DNA of 35,384 nucleotides from an uncultured Eubacteriales bacterium (GCA_934636435.1 CAKUAQ010000021.1:1-35384); one strand, 5' to 3'; positions 6,577 to 15,210 are shown, numbered from the stretch's first letter. The notes: generated by a model from the sequence alone, not told the origin. Made by a program: numbers and translations.

Positions 6577-7146
6577 TTATTCCGCCGCCGACCCGTCCAC
6601 AAATTCGTCGGCGCGGTCGGCAATATACTCCTCACACAGGGACAGGGGGCACTCGGTCTCCACCGCCCGACGGAAAGCACCCTCCGCCGCAGTCAGGTCG
6701 GCCCCGCTCTCGGCGGACTGCGCCAGCAGCGCCGCAAAGGCATCGCCGCAGTCGGCTGCTCCCACCGCCCGAAAGCTCTCTGCCGCCAGATCCAGAATCG
6801 CCGCCGTGGGGGACGCCAGCAACGCCGCCGTATCCCCGGAGGCCATCTCCCGGCACACGGCCCAGACGCAATAGACCACCGTGCAGCCGTCCCCCAGCTC
6901 CCCCAGGATCTGCACGGGATCAGGGCGGTTCAATTCCTCCGCCCGCGCCAGCACCCGGCTGATCACCGCGTCTACCCGCTCCCCGGCGGGAATGGCATCA
7001 AAGACCTCCCGGGTCATGTGGCCGTATTTTTTCATCATGCGGGCGGCGCGGCTTTCGCTGCCCTTTTTGCCGCCCAGCTTGCGCAGCACCAGCAGCAGTA
7101 CCACCAGCACCACCACCAATACCAGCTGTTTCCAATCCCAATTCAT
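6577..7146 (-). CDS. Hypothetical single-span membrane-anchored protein
   Basis: I do not recognise this 189-residue protein. Residues 1-5 (MNWDW) are followed by one strongly hydrophobic span (about 7-22, LVLVVVLVVLLLVL), then a basic stop-transfer segment RKLGGKKGSESRAARMMKKYG. This predicts an N-out anchor with a cytoplasmic domain. The rest is a helical, Ala-rich, acidic domain with four scattered Cys and no known catalytic motif. It starts 17 bp after the rsmI stop and is probably co-transcribed with rsmI. Codon use is like its neighbours, so it is likely a real gene. Confidence 0.7.
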   Translation of the reverse strand: MNWDWKQLVLVVVLVVLLLVLRKLGGKKGSESRAARMMKKYGHMTREVFDAIPAGERVDAVISRVLARAEELNRPDPVQILGELGDGCTVVYCVWAVCREMASGDTAALLASPTAAILDLAAESFRAVGAADCGDAFAALLAQSAESGADLTAAEGAFRRAVETECPLSLCEEYIADRADEFVDGSAAE

Positions 7147-7162
7147 CGACCGTTCTCCTCTC

Positions 7163-8035
7163 TCATTCCGTCAACCGACGGTAAATATCCCCTTTTTTCA
7201 GTCCGGATTCGGCGGCGGCGGTTTTCGCCGCCTCAGAGGGGGACATCCCCTCCCGCATATAGTCCTGTGCCAACGCCGCAGCCTGCTCCACCGTCATGGC
7301 CGGCGTTGCCGGGGGCTGCGCCCCGGCAACCACCAGCACAAACTCCCCCCGGGGCGCTTCCTCCGCGAACCGGGCGGCAGCAGCCGACAGGGTGGTGCGG
7401 ATCACTTCCTCGTGTATTTTCGTCAGCTCCCGCACCAGCGCCACCGGCCGGTCGCCGAAGGCGGACGCCAAATCCCGCAGGGTGACGGGCAGCTTATGGG
7501 GCGCCTCATAAAACACCATGGTGCGGGTCTCCCCCCGCAGACTGTCCAGATGCTCCCGGCGGTTGCGCTTATTGACGCTGAGAAACCCCTCAAAACAGAA
7601 TCTGCCCGTGGGCAGCCCCGCCACCGCCAGCGCCGTGGCTACAGCGGTAGGCCCCGGCACCACCCCCACGGGAATCCCCCGCTCATGGCACAGCGCCACC
7701 AGATCCTCGCCGGGGTCGGAGATGGCGGGCATCCCCGCGTCGGTGACCAGCACGCCGTTTTCCCCCGCCAGCAGGCGGGTGCAAATGATCTCGCCCCGCT
7801 CCCGCTTATTATGCTCAAAATAGCTGATGAGCGGCCGGGACACGCCAAAGTGATTGAGCAGCTTCAGCGTCACCCGGGTATCCTCGGCGGCGATGAAATC
7901 GCATTGCCGGAGCGCCTCCAGCGCCCGGGGCGAAAAATCCGATAAATTGCCGATGGGCGTGCCCACCAGCGTCAACCGCCCCACGGCGGGTCGCTGTTCC
8001 TCCACAGTGTCACATCCAATCCGGATACATTGCAT
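7163..8035 (-). CDS. rsmI: 16S rRNA (cytidine-1402-2'-O)-methyltransferase
   Basis: This 290-residue SAM-dependent enzyme of the tetrapyrrole-methylase fold methylates C1402 of 16S rRNA at the decoding site. Signatures are LVGTPIGNLSDFSPRALEALRQCDFIAAEDTR, then GVLVTDAGMPAISDPGEDLV and PGPTAVATALAVAGLPTGRFCFEGFL. The C-terminal ~60 residues are the usual small helical domain (KKGDIYRRLTE). It starts 6 bp after trmN6, the typical Firmicutes pairing. The first ~18 residues (MQCIRIGCDTVEEQRPAV) could be leader and a later start is possible. Confidence 0.93.
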   Translation of the reverse strand: MQCIRIGCDTVEEQRPAVGRLTLVGTPIGNLSDFSPRALEALRQCDFIAAEDTRVTLKLLNHFGVSRPLISYFEHNKRERGEIICTRLLAGENGVLVTDAGMPAISDPGEDLVALCHERGIPVGVVPGPTAVATALAVAGLPTGRFCFEGFLSVNKRNRREHLDSLRGETRTMVFYEAPHKLPVTLRDLASAFGDRPVALVRELTKIHEEVIRTTLSAAAARFAEEAPRGEFVLVVAGAQPPATPAMTVEQAAALAQDYMREGMSPSEAAKTAAAESGLKKGDIYRRLTE

Positions 8036-8041
8036 CCAATA

Positions 8042-8746
8042 TTACTCATTGTATATTCTGTGCCACTCCGCCGATTCCTCACGGTGAGCGACGTAGTGGT
8101 ACAGGCACGGCTCCCACCGCAGACCGGGGCGGCCGCCCTTACGGCATTCCAGCAGGAACAGCCACGGCGCGGCCGCGGCGGTCTCCTGTACCGGGCGCAG
8201 ACGTTTCGGCTCCAGACCCGCCGCCGATACCGCCGCCAATACGGCGTTCAAAAATTCCGGCCGGTGACACAGACAGAAGCGCCCGCCGTTTTTCAGCAGC
8301 CACCGGGCAGCGGCGGAGATCTCCGCCAACGTATCCTCCCCGGCATGGCGCGCCCGGCGGCGGGCCGCATCGGTGGATACCCCGCCGGTATGGGGTGGGA
8401 AATAGGGGGGATTGCACACCACCAGCTCCACGGAACCGGCCTCGCCCAATGTACGGGGTTGCCGCCAGTCCCCCACGGAAAACGTGGGGACCGGTGCGCC
8501 GGAAAAGGCCGCCGCCGACCGGCGGCATAGTTCGATGGCCTCCGGCGCCAGGTCGATGCCGCGCACCGTCAACGGCCGCCCCGCAGCACACAGTCGCAGA
8601 GCGATGGCGCCGCAGCCGGTGCCCAGCTCCATCACCCGTTCCCCCGGACGGGGCACGGCGAAATCCGCCAGCAGCACCGCATCGGTACCGAAGCCGTGCG
8701 CGGAGGAAACCGCCATAAATTCCTGCCGCCACAGCGGCTCCCACAC
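8042..8746 (-). CDS. trmN6: tRNA1(Val) (adenine-37-N6)-methyltransferase family protein
   Basis: This 234-residue Rossmann-fold methyltransferase has motif I VMELGTGCGAIAL (about 38-50) and the N6-adenine signature NPPYF (112-116). The GTG at 8746 is chosen because GGAGGAGG sits 5 bp upstream; no in-frame ATG exists before residue 11. It lacks the short N-terminal strand region seen in many homologues, consistent with this start. In Bacillus the homologue (YabB) lies between ricT/yabA and rsmI, as here. The exact tRNA target is inferred from the family. Confidence 0.85.
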   Translation of the reverse strand: MWEPLWRQEFMAVSSAHGFGTDAVLLADFAVPRPGERVMELGTGCGAIALRLCAAGRPLTVRGIDLAPEAIELCRRSAAAFSGAPVPTFSVGDWRQPRTLGEAGSVELVVCNPPYFPPHTGGVSTDAARRRARHAGEDTLAEISAAARWLLKNGGRFCLCHRPEFLNAVLAAVSAAGLEPKRLRPVQETAAAAPWLFLLECRKGGRPGLRWEPCLYHYVAHREESAEWHRIYNE

Positions 8747-8790
8747 GACATCCTCCTCCAACCTCGCTGCCCCTTTCCGCACCGCATAAT

Positions 8791-8838
8791 GAAAACGGGA
8801 CTGTCGCACGGGGCAAAAAGCCCGGGCACGACAGCCCC
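8791..8838 (-). terminator. Probable terminator after the ferredoxin gene
   Basis: On the minus strand GGGGCTGTCG pairs with CGACAGTCCC (one bulge) around a loop that holds TTTTT, and the stem is followed by GTTTTC. Some read-through into trmN6 is likely, since no promoter is seen between. Confidence 0.55.
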
Positions 8839-8852
8839 TTTCCTTACAGAGA

Positions 8853-9023
8853 TCACGCCTCGGCAGGAGCGCCCACCGGGCAAGTCTCGGCACAAGCGCC
8901 GCAATCAATGCAGGTATCCGCGTCGATGACATACTTGCCGTCGCCCTCGGAGATCGCCGACACCGGGCAGCCCTCTGCGCACGCGCCGCAGGAAATGCAG
9001 GCATCCGAAATTGCATAAGCCAT
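8853..9023 (-). CDS. 2[4Fe-4S] ferredoxin, clostridial type
   Basis: This 56-residue protein has two full CxxCxxCxxxCP clusters: Cys 9, 12, 15, 19 and Cys 38, 41, 44, 48. The overall form (MAYAISDACISCGACAEGCPV...ADTCIDCGACAETCPVGAPAEA) is that of clostridial 8-Fe ferredoxins, low-potential electron carriers for pyruvate:ferredoxin oxidoreductase and hydrogenases. It has its own promoter, a strong site GGGAGGTG and a likely terminator, so it is an independent unit set between ricT and trmN6, where Bacillus has yabA. Confidence 0.95.
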   Translation of the reverse strand: MAYAISDACISCGACAEGCPVSAISEGDGKYVIDADTCIDCGACAETCPVGAPAEA

Positions 9024-9056
9024 ATTGTTACACCTCCCAACTTGGTACTTGCCTTA

Positions 9057-9084
9057 ATGATAACACAGAATCAGAAAAAATCAA
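9057..9084 (-). promoter_or_regulatory. Promoter of the ferredoxin gene
   Basis: On the minus strand TTGATT (9079-9084) and TATCAT (9057-9062) are 16 bp apart, 34 bp upstream of the ATG. Confidence 0.65.
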
Positions 9085-9149
9085 GGCTTTTTACGACATT
9101 TTTACACGCCGATCCCGCCTCAGGGAGACTCCGCGCGCCGCCGGGTTCC

Positions 9150-9177
9150 GTCGCGCCGCCGATACAGGCGGCGCGAC
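9150..9177 (-). terminator. Strong hairpin after ricT
   Basis: Perfect 11-bp arms GTCGCGCCGCC and GGCGGCGCGAC flank a 6-nt loop. There is no long T-run, so it may work as a weak terminator or as a 3'-end stabiliser of the holB-ricT mRNA. The rest of 9085-9327 shows nothing else. Confidence 0.5.
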
Positions 9178-9327
9178 AGCGATTTTATCGGATATGCGGG
9201 CACGGGTTTTCGGCAGGAGCGGGGACCTTGCCGTCGGTATCGCCCCGCCCGCTCCGGGAACGGCCTCATCCGTTACCGCGGCAGGGGTTACCCGCCGTTC
9301 CGCCGCCGGAAGCCGGATATGGCTCCC

Positions 9328-10269
9328 TTATTCTCCGGCGGATTCCCCCTTATTCCCATTGCCGTCATTTTGGCGGGATCTGGCGGCACGGGGCCTGGCA
9401 GCCGGACTGCCGGCAACTGCACCTTCCGGCGCGGCGCCCTCCTCATGGCGGGGCTTGCCGTTTCCGCTGCGGATGACCTGCACGTCCTCACGGGTCAGCT
9501 CCACCGGGGGCGAATCCGGGGTCTTATCCAGCCGCACCTTGACCCGGCCGGTCAGCACGGCGCTCTCCGTCACCACGCCCCGTCCCTCCGGGGTCGTCAC
9601 CACCGCGCCCACCCGGGGGCTGAGCTTGCACAGCTCGTCGTATACGTTCTGCTCATACTTGAGGCAGCACATCAACCGTCCGCAGGAACCGGAGATCTTT
9701 GTGGGGTTCAGGGACAGTCCCTGTTCCTTGGCCATCTTGATGGACACCGGCTGGAAATCCTTAAGAAATCGGGCGCAACAGAAGGGCTGTCCGCAGATGC
9801 CGATACCGCCCAGCTTTTTGGCCTCGTCCCGCACGCCGATCTGATGCAGCTCGATGCGGGTGTGAAATACCCCCGCCAGATCCTTGACCAGGCCGCGGAA
9901 ATCCACCCGTCCCTCGGCGGTGAAATTAAACAGGATCTTCGACCCGTCAAAGGCATATTCCGCATCCACCAGCTTCATATCCAGCTTGTGGGTCTCAATG
10001 CGCTCCTGACAGATCCGCATGGCCTCCCGTTCCTTCTGCTCATTCTCCTCCTTGCGGCGGCGGTCGATATCGTCCGCCCGGCGCAGTACCGGCTTCAAGG
10101 TGCGGTCCGCTCCCTCGCCGTCCCGGTTCAGCCGCACGACCCGGCCGCATTCCGCGCCGCGGGCCGTCTCTACCACCACCAGCTCCCCCGGCAGCAGCGT
10201 CATACCCCGGGTATCGAAATCGTATATCCTGCCGTTTTCCCGAAAACGGACGCCCACGCTCTTAGCCAT
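9328..10269 (-). CDS. ricT: PSP1-domain protein RicT (YaaT), regulatory iron-sulfur protein
   Basis: This 313-residue PSP1-domain protein is, in Bacillus, part of the RicA-RicF-RicT complex that binds [4Fe-4S] clusters, promotes RNase Y mRNA processing and affects sporulation and competence. The conserved Cys blocks are visible: GICGQPFCC (Cys 159, 164, 165) and SGSCGRLMCC (Cys 196, 201, 202), followed by LKYEQNVYDEL. The last ~45 residues are a low-complexity Gly/Ala/Arg tail. The ATG at 10269 is preferred; a GTG four codons upstream (10281) overlaps the ribosome binding site. It follows holB directly as in Firmicutes. Confidence 0.92.
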   Translation of the reverse strand: MAKSVGVRFRENGRIYDFDTRGMTLLPGELVVVETARGAECGRVVRLNRDGEGADRTLKPVLRRADDIDRRRKEENEQKEREAMRICQERIETHKLDMKLVDAEYAFDGSKILFNFTAEGRVDFRGLVKDLAGVFHTRIELHQIGVRDEAKKLGGIGICGQPFCCARFLKDFQPVSIKMAKEQGLSLNPTKISGSCGRLMCCLKYEQNVYDELCKLSPRVGAVVTTPEGRGVVTESAVLTGRVKVRLDKTPDSPPVELTREDVQVIRSGNGKPRHEEGAAPEGAVAGSPAARPRAARSRQNDGNGNKGESAGE

Positions 10270-10287
10270 GTGTCTATTCACCCTTTC

Positions 10288-11268
10288 TTACAGCCCGGCG
10301 GCCTGCCGCAGGCAGGCGCTCATCCGGGTCAAAAACAATGTCTGGTTCATATTCTGCCGCAGGTTGCGCTGCAGCTCGTCGGTGGCCTGTGTCAGCGCCA
10401 TGAGCCGCGCGCCGGACAGGGATGCGGCCAGCCGCCGAGCCTCCTCCGGGGCGGTGGACAGCAGCCGCGCACCGCCGCAGCGCACCGCCAGCGCATCCCG
10501 GAACACCAGCTGCAATCCCGCCAGCACACCGGTCTGCAGCTCCTTTTGCTTTTCCAGCCGCCCGGTGAGCCGCAGCAGCTCCGTCTCGGCCGGTTGGCAC
10601 AGCGCCCGGGCAAACTGCGGCGTCAGCTCCACCACCTGCCGGAACGCGCCGTCGCCGACCCCGGCCAAGATCTGTCCGATATAACCGGAAAACAGGCTGT
10701 GCGCCTGCCGCAGCTGTTCCTCGGAGGCGTCGGGCAGCCGCTGCCGCAGCAGCGGCGCGGCCTCGTCCCATTCCACCGCCTGCAGCGTCAGGCACACGCA
10801 GCGGGAGCGCACCGTCTCCAGCAGCTGCGCCCGATTCTCGCAGGTGAGAATGAACCGCACCAGCGCCGGGGGCTCCTCCAATATTTTCAGCAGCGCATTC
10901 TGCGCCTGTGCGGTCATGGACTGGGCGCCCATGAGCACCGTCACCCGACAGGGCGCTTCATTCGGCAGCACATAGGCCTCCTGCCGCAGCTGCCGCACCA
11001 TATCCACCGTGATGGTCTGATCCTCCGCGCCGTATACGGCAATATCCGGGTGCACCGACTTCCGACAGGCAGCGCACACCCCGCAGGGGCGCTCCGTCCC
11101 GGCGGGCGCGCCGCATACCGCCGCCCGCGCCAGCTGCATAGCCAGCGTGCGCTTGCCGCTGCCCGGTTCTCCCTCCAGCAGCAGCGCCTGAGGAAACCGC
11201 CCGGCATCCACTTCGGCGGACAGCTGCTGCTTCAGCGGGCCGTTGCCGACAAAATCCCCGAATCGCAT
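10288..11268 (-). CDS. holB: DNA polymerase III subunit delta prime
   Basis: This 326-residue clamp-loader subunit has P-loop GEPGSGKRT (33-41), the zinc-type Cys set in CGAPAGTERPCGVCAACRK, and the clamp-loader signature MTAQAQNALLKILEEPP. It pairs with DnaX (tau/gamma) and delta to load the sliding clamp. The start ATG at 11268 follows GGAGAGAGGAG. It has a consensus promoter 37 bp upstream and ricT starts 18 bp after it. The C-terminal third (QKELQTGVLAGLQLVFRDALAVRCG) is the helical collar domain. Confidence 0.92.
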   Translation of the reverse strand: MRFGDFVGNGPLKQQLSAEVDAGRFPQALLLEGEPGSGKRTLAMQLARAAVCGAPAGTERPCGVCAACRKSVHPDIAVYGAEDQTITVDMVRQLRQEAYVLPNEAPCRVTVLMGAQSMTAQAQNALLKILEEPPALVRFILTCENRAQLLETVRSRCVCLTLQAVEWDEAAPLLRQRLPDASEEQLRQAHSLFSGYIGQILAGVGDGAFRQVVELTPQFARALCQPAETELLRLTGRLEKQKELQTGVLAGLQLVFRDALAVRCGGARLLSTAPEEARRLAASLSGARLMALTQATDELQRNLRQNMNQTLFLTRMSACLRQAAGL

Positions 11269-11304
11269 GGGCGCTCTCCTCTCTCCACGTCTGTCCAAAA
11301 TAGT

Positions 11305-11333
11305 ATTATACACGAAAGCCGCCGTCGTTTCAA
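11305..11333 (-). promoter_or_regulatory. Promoter of holB-ricT
   Basis: On the minus strand TTGAAA (11328-11333) and TATAAT (11305-11310) are 17 bp apart, upstream of holB. Confidence 0.75.
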
Positions 11334-11560
11334 GATTTTTTTGTGCGCCGCCCCACGGAGCGGCATTGCAGAGGCGGTTCTCCGTGCCGACAGCGCGCAC
11401 ACCGCGGGGACGGGAGACTTTCCCGCCGATACGGCGACGGGTGCACAAAGGCCGCAGCACACAAAAAGAGCCGGCTGTAACCGGCGTGCGGAGCGCAAAC
11501 GGGGAAAGGGGAGACCGCAACGAGAGAAACCCCCGACGCAGTCGGGAGCTTTCTCCTGAT
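11334..11560. other. smpB-holB spacer with stacked hairpins
   Basis: No gene is supported. On the minus strand there are two further hairpins after the smpB terminator: CCCGAC/GTCGGG at about 11531-11545, followed by GTTTCTC, and GCCGG/CCGGC (11470-11485), followed by TCTTTTT. Together they probably insulate smpB from holB. Confidence 0.45.
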
Positions 11561-11593
11561 AAAAAAGAGCCGCAGCAACCTGAACTGCAGCTC
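11561..11593 (-). terminator. Terminator after smpB
   Basis: On the minus strand GAGCTGCAG and CTGCGGCTC (one G-U) flank a 9-nt loop, followed by TTTTTT. Confidence 0.8.
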
Positions 11594-11610
11594 CCATCCC
11601 GTTATTTCGT

Positions 11611-12087
11611 TCAGCGGGCGTTATGCTCCTTGAGCGCCCGCTCCGCCTCCCGGCGCATATCCCGTCGGGCGGCATCCTCCCGCTTATCGTACAGCTTTTT
11701 GCCCCGGCAGAGGCCCACCTGCACCTTCACCCGGCTGCCCTTAAAATACAGGGACAGCGGAATGAGGGCGTAGCCCTGCTGCTTCGTGATGCCGTAGAGC
11801 CGCAGAATTTCCCGCTTGTGCAGCAGCAGCCGCCGCACCCGCAGCGGGTCGCGATTGAAAATATTGCCGTGGTCATAGGGGCTGATGTGCATCCCGTTGA
11901 TGACCATTTCCCCATTCACCACCGAGCACCAGGCATCCTTCAGGTTCGCGCCCCCCGCCCGCAGGCTTTTGACCTCCGTGCCGCACAGCTCGATCCCCGC
12001 CTCCAAGCTTTCCTCAATAAAATAATCGTGGAAAGCCTTACGGTTTTCCGCTATGGTGCGGTTGCCCGGTTTCTTTTCATTGGCCAT
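11611..12087 (-). CDS. smpB: SsrA-binding protein SmpB
   Basis: This 158-residue protein binds tmRNA and brings it to stalled ribosomes for trans-translation. Typical blocks are IAENRKAFHDYFIEESLEAGIELCGTEVKSLRAGGANLKDAW, then ISPYDHGNIFNRDPLRVRRLLLHKREI and YFKGSRVKVQVGLCRGKKLYDKRE. The start ATG at 12087 follows GGGGTG; an upstream in-frame ATG (12108) lacks a site. No tmRNA gene is seen nearby. Confidence 0.96.
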   Translation of the reverse strand: MANEKKPGNRTIAENRKAFHDYFIEESLEAGIELCGTEVKSLRAGGANLKDAWCSVVNGEMVINGMHISPYDHGNIFNRDPLRVRRLLLHKREILRLYGITKQQGYALIPLSLYFKGSRVKVQVGLCRGKKLYDKREDAARRDMRREAERALKEHNAR

Positions 12088-12108
12088 GGAATCACCCCAA
12101 GCAGTCAA

Positions 12109-12133
12109 TTAGTCGTTAGTCGTTAGTCGTTAG
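12109..12133. repeat. Short tandem repeat TTAGTCG
   Basis: Three exact 7-bp units TTAGTCG plus a partial fourth lie just upstream of smpB, with related TAGTCGTTAG pieces up to about 12175. They sit in the 190-bp smpB-recR spacer, which shows no other feature. Confidence 0.8.
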
Positions 12134-12276
12134 GGAATAGTCGTTAGGAGAGGCAAAGAAGCAGTTGTTAGTCGCCTGTGAATCGTCAGCGGGAGAGGCA
12201 GGCGCAAGCGGAGGATGAGCCATCAGAAAACAGGTAACACGGGGTTTCCCCTTCTCCCGGCACCTACGCGCCCACG

Positions 12277-12876
12277 TTACAATTCGTTACGGCCCTCCAG
12301 AGAGCGGCTCAGGGTCACCTCGTCGGCGTATTCCAGATCGCCGCCCACGGGGATGCCGTAGGCCAGCCGGGTGACCTTGATGTGCAGCGGTTTCAGCAGA
12401 CGCGCCAGATACACCGCCGTATAATCGCCGCCCACGGTGGGATTGGTGGCCATGATGACCTCCGTCACCCGCTCATCCTCCAGCCGGTGGAGCAGTTCCT
12501 TAATACGCAGCTGCTCCGGTCCACGGTTATCCACCGGGGAAATGGTGCCGTGCAGCACATGGTACAGCCCCCGATATTCCCGGGTGCGCTCGATGGCCAG
12601 CACATCCCGGGGATCCTCCACCACGCAGATGACCGACATATCCCGCCGGGGATCGCCGCACACCGGGCAGCGTTCGCCGTCGGTGAGATTGCAGCAGACG
12701 GGGCATTCGTGGATGGTGCTGCGGGCGGTTTCCACCGCCTCCCGCAGTGCCCCCGCCTCCGCCGCCGGCATGGACAGCAGGTGAAAGGCCAGTCGGGCGG
12801 CGGATTTATGCCCGATGCCGGGCAGCCGCTCCAGCTGCTCGGTCAGCCGTTCCAGCGGTGCCAACGTATAGCTCAT
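12277..12876 (-). CDS. recR: Recombination mediator RecR
   Basis: This 199-residue protein starts with the helix-hairpin-helix region LTEQLERLPGIGHKSAARLAFHLL, then a C4 zinc finger (CPVCCNLTDGERCPVCGDPRRD) and a Toprim domain (VICVVEDPRDVLAIERTREYRGLYHVLHGTISPVDNRGPEQL). With RecF/RecO it loads RecA onto SSB-coated gaps. It starts 7 bp after ybaB in the conserved dnaX-ybaB-recR order. Length is normal. Confidence 0.96.
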   Translation of the reverse strand: MSYTLAPLERLTEQLERLPGIGHKSAARLAFHLLSMPAAEAGALREAVETARSTIHECPVCCNLTDGERCPVCGDPRRDMSVICVVEDPRDVLAIERTREYRGLYHVLHGTISPVDNRGPEQLRIKELLHRLEDERVTEVIMATNPTVGGDYTAVYLARLLKPLHIKVTRLAYGIPVGGDLEYADEVTLSRSLEGRNEL

Positions 12877-12883
12877 ACCGCCC

Positions 12884-13231
12884 TCAGAACATCCCCGGCA
12901 GATTCATCCCGCCGGTGATGCGCCCCATGGTCTCCTCCGCATCCTTCGCCGCCTGCGCCAGCGCCTCATTGACCGCCGCCCGCACCAGGTCGCTCAGCAT
13001 CTCCGCATCCTCCGGGTCGATAACCTCCGGCTGAATCGTCAATGCCGTCAGGGAGTGTTTGCCGTTGACGGTGGCGCTGACCGCACCGCCGCCCGCATTG
13101 GCCGTATATTCCCGGGTCTCCAGCTCCTGCTGGGTCGCCGCCATCTCCTCCTGCATCTTCTGCGCCTGCCGGATCATGCTCTGCATATTGCCCGGCCCGC
13201 CGCCGACACCCTGGGGAAGTCTCGCTTTCAT
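12884..13231 (-). CDS. YbaB/EbfC-family nucleoid-associated protein
   Basis: This 115-residue small DNA-binding protein is of the YbaB/EbfC family, usually a dimer. The core MIRQAQKMQEEMAATQQELETREYTANAGGGAVSATVNGKHSLTALTIQPEVIDPEDAEMLSDLVRAAVNEAL is very typical. A short Gly-rich segment (LPQGVGGGPGNMQSM) begins the protein and a GRITGGMNLPGMF tail ends it. It lies between dnaX and recR as in most bacteria, though the gap to dnaX is larger than usual. Confidence 0.93.
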   Translation of the reverse strand: MKARLPQGVGGGPGNMQSMIRQAQKMQEEMAATQQELETREYTANAGGGAVSATVNGKHSLTALTIQPEVIDPEDAEMLSDLVRAAVNEALAQAAKDAEETMGRITGGMNLPGMF

Positions 13232-13533
13232 TGCTCATCCATCCTTATCTTTCATAGAATCATAGAGAAAACGATCGGGGTACGACCGCTTTTCGTTTTT
13301 AAGCGCACACATCGGCCTGGTTGCCCGCCGCCGACGAGAGCCTCATGCCGCCTTTGACAGGCGATCTGCCGGAAATCTTCGACCGGAAACGAAGAAGTCG
13401 TTTCATTTTGAAAACCGAAGAACACGGCAATGCCGACTGATGAAACATAGCGGGAAGCCGCACCGATTCGGGAACCGTCACACCCGGTTCACCTATCTAA
13501 CCGGCCTGCCCGTCGCAATCCCCGGATCGCCGC
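13232..13533. other. dnaX-ybaB spacer
   Basis: These 302 bp carry no gene I can support. A minus-strand TATGAT at about 13250 could be a -10 for ybaB-recR but has no clear -35. The gap is large for this normally tight gene set. Confidence 0.4.
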
Positions 13534-15183
13534 TCAGCGCTCATCTACGGGGATCCCGGCGCTGCGCCCCGCCTGCATCAGCCGGGTGAGCGGGTCCTCC
13601 GCCTCGGCCTTCGGCATGGTCACGGTACGCCGCAGCCCGATGCGATACCCGCTGCCCGCCGTCTGCCGGATGGCCTCCAGCAGCAGCTGTTTATTGTTAT
13701 CCTGCCGGAACAGTTCCTTGAACAGAGCGTTATCCGTGCAGATCAGCAGCAGATTGCCCTTCAGCACCGCCTGCGACTGCGCCAGCACCGCATACAGCGG
13801 AATGCAGGTCTGCTGCAGCCGGGCCAGCACATCGCCCCACTGGGTAAAGGGGCGCTCCTCGCCCTCCTCGACGGGAGGGGCCGCGGGCACAGGGGGCGGG
13901 GGAGCCGCCGGTTCCGGCACAAACGCCGACGCGCCGGTCGGGGCGGCCGAAGCCGCAGCCTCCGGCACAGAAGCCGTCGGCGCAGGGGAAGCTGCCGCGG
14001 ACATCGCCGCCGGAGCGGCCGCAGGGACAGCCGTCACACCGGCACGCAATGCACTCTCCAGCGTCTCGATACGGGACAGGAGCGCCGCCGGGCTGTCATC
14101 CAGCCGGGGGTCGCACAGCCGCAGCACCGCCATCTCCATAGCCACCCGGCGGGCCGCGCCGCCGTGGAGCTGCTCCAGAGTGGTTTGCAGCACCGAAAGC
14201 GCCCGCAGCACCCCCGCCAGACTCAGGCGCTCGCCCAGCTGACCCATCTCCGCCAATTCCTCCGGGGAGGCGATCACCAGATCGCCGGGCTGCCGCACCT
14301 GCAGCAGCACCATCACATCCCGCAGATATCCGATCCATTCGGTGCACAGCCGCTCCATGTCCTTGGAGGACTGATACAGCCCGTCGATCTCATCCAGAGC
14401 GCCGGCGCCGTCCCGCGCCGCCACCCGGGCGGTCAGCGCCGCCAGCCGGGCGCGTCCGGTCATGCCGGTGCCGGCGGTAACGGCATCTATGTCGATCTTC
14501 GTCCGGCCGGAGGCGCACTGATCCAGCAGCGACAGCGCATCCCGCATGGCGCCGTCCGCCAGCCGCGCCAGCAGCAGCGCCGCGTCCGGCGTGATCTCCA
14601 GCCCCTCCTGCTCCGCCACATACGTGAGCCGGGCCGCGATCGTCTCCGGGCGGATGCGCCCGAAATCAAACCGCTGGCAGCGGGACAGAATGGTGGCCGG
14701 CAGCTTATGCACCTCGGTGGTGGCGAGTATAAAGATCACATGCGCCGGAGGCTCCTCCAGGGTTTTCAGCAGCGCATTGAAGGCGCCCGGGGACAGCATA
14801 TGCACCTCGTCGATGATATACACCCGATATTTTCCGTTGACCGGGGTGAACGCCACCTCGTCCCGCAGATCCCGGATGCTGTCCACGCCGTTATTGGAGG
14901 CGGCGTCGATCTCGGTCACATCCAGTACCGAGCCGTCGTCGATGCCCCGGCACAGCTCGCACTCTCCGCAGGGGTCGCCGTCGTGGGGATGCAGACAGTT
15001 GACCGCCTTGGCGAGAATTTTGGCGCAGGTGGTCTTGCCGGTGCCCCGACAGCCGGTGAACAGATAGGCGTGGGACAGACGTCCGCTTTTCAACTCATTG
15101 CACAGGGCGGCCGTTACCGTCTCCTGCCCGCACACATCCGCAAAGGTGCGGGGCCGCCATTTCCGGTATAACGCCTGATACAC
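13534..15183 (-). CDS. dnaX: DNA polymerase III subunits gamma and tau
   Basis: This 549-residue protein starts MYQALYRKWRPRTFADVCGQE, the DnaX start. It has Walker A GCRGTGKT (44-51), zinc Cys 63, 72, 75, 78 (CLHPHDGDPCGECELC), Walker B VYIIDEVHML, and sensor region NALLKTLEEPPAHVIFILATTE. An Ala/Pro-rich linker (about 375-445) joins the ATPase to a C-terminal domain with ...LLLICTDNALFKELFRQDNNKQLLLEAI. It is the motor of the clamp loader. It lies directly downstream of the SRP RNA gene, a common Firmicutes order. No slippery A-run for a gamma frameshift was noticed. Confidence 0.95.
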   Translation of the reverse strand: MYQALYRKWRPRTFADVCGQETVTAALCNELKSGRLSHAYLFTGCRGTGKTTCAKILAKAVNCLHPHDGDPCGECELCRGIDDGSVLDVTEIDAASNNGVDSIRDLRDEVAFTPVNGKYRVYIIDEVHMLSPGAFNALLKTLEEPPAHVIFILATTEVHKLPATILSRCQRFDFGRIRPETIAARLTYVAEQEGLEITPDAALLLARLADGAMRDALSLLDQCASGRTKIDIDAVTAGTGMTGRARLAALTARVAARDGAGALDEIDGLYQSSKDMERLCTEWIGYLRDVMVLLQVRQPGDLVIASPEELAEMGQLGERLSLAGVLRALSVLQTTLEQLHGGAARRVAMEMAVLRLCDPRLDDSPAALLSRIETLESALRAGVTAVPAAAPAAMSAAASPAPTASVPEAAASAAPTGASAFVPEPAAPPPPVPAAPPVEEGEERPFTQWGDVLARLQQTCIPLYAVLAQSQAVLKGNLLLICTDNALFKELFRQDNNKQLLLEAIRQTAGSGYRIGLRRTVTMPKAEAEDPLTRLMQAGRSAGIPVDER

Positions 15184-15210
15184 ACGCTCATCCCCTTTTC
15201 ATACAAACAG

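Noticed and set aside
9319..11559. Open plus-strand frame of about 750 codons opposite ricT and holB
   Set aside because: It spans two real genes and their spacer on the other strand and has low-complexity His/Gln/Pro content.
12109..12133. TTAGTCG repeats as a replication or integration site
   Set aside because: Only three units, no integrase, no flanking duplication; simple slippage explains them.
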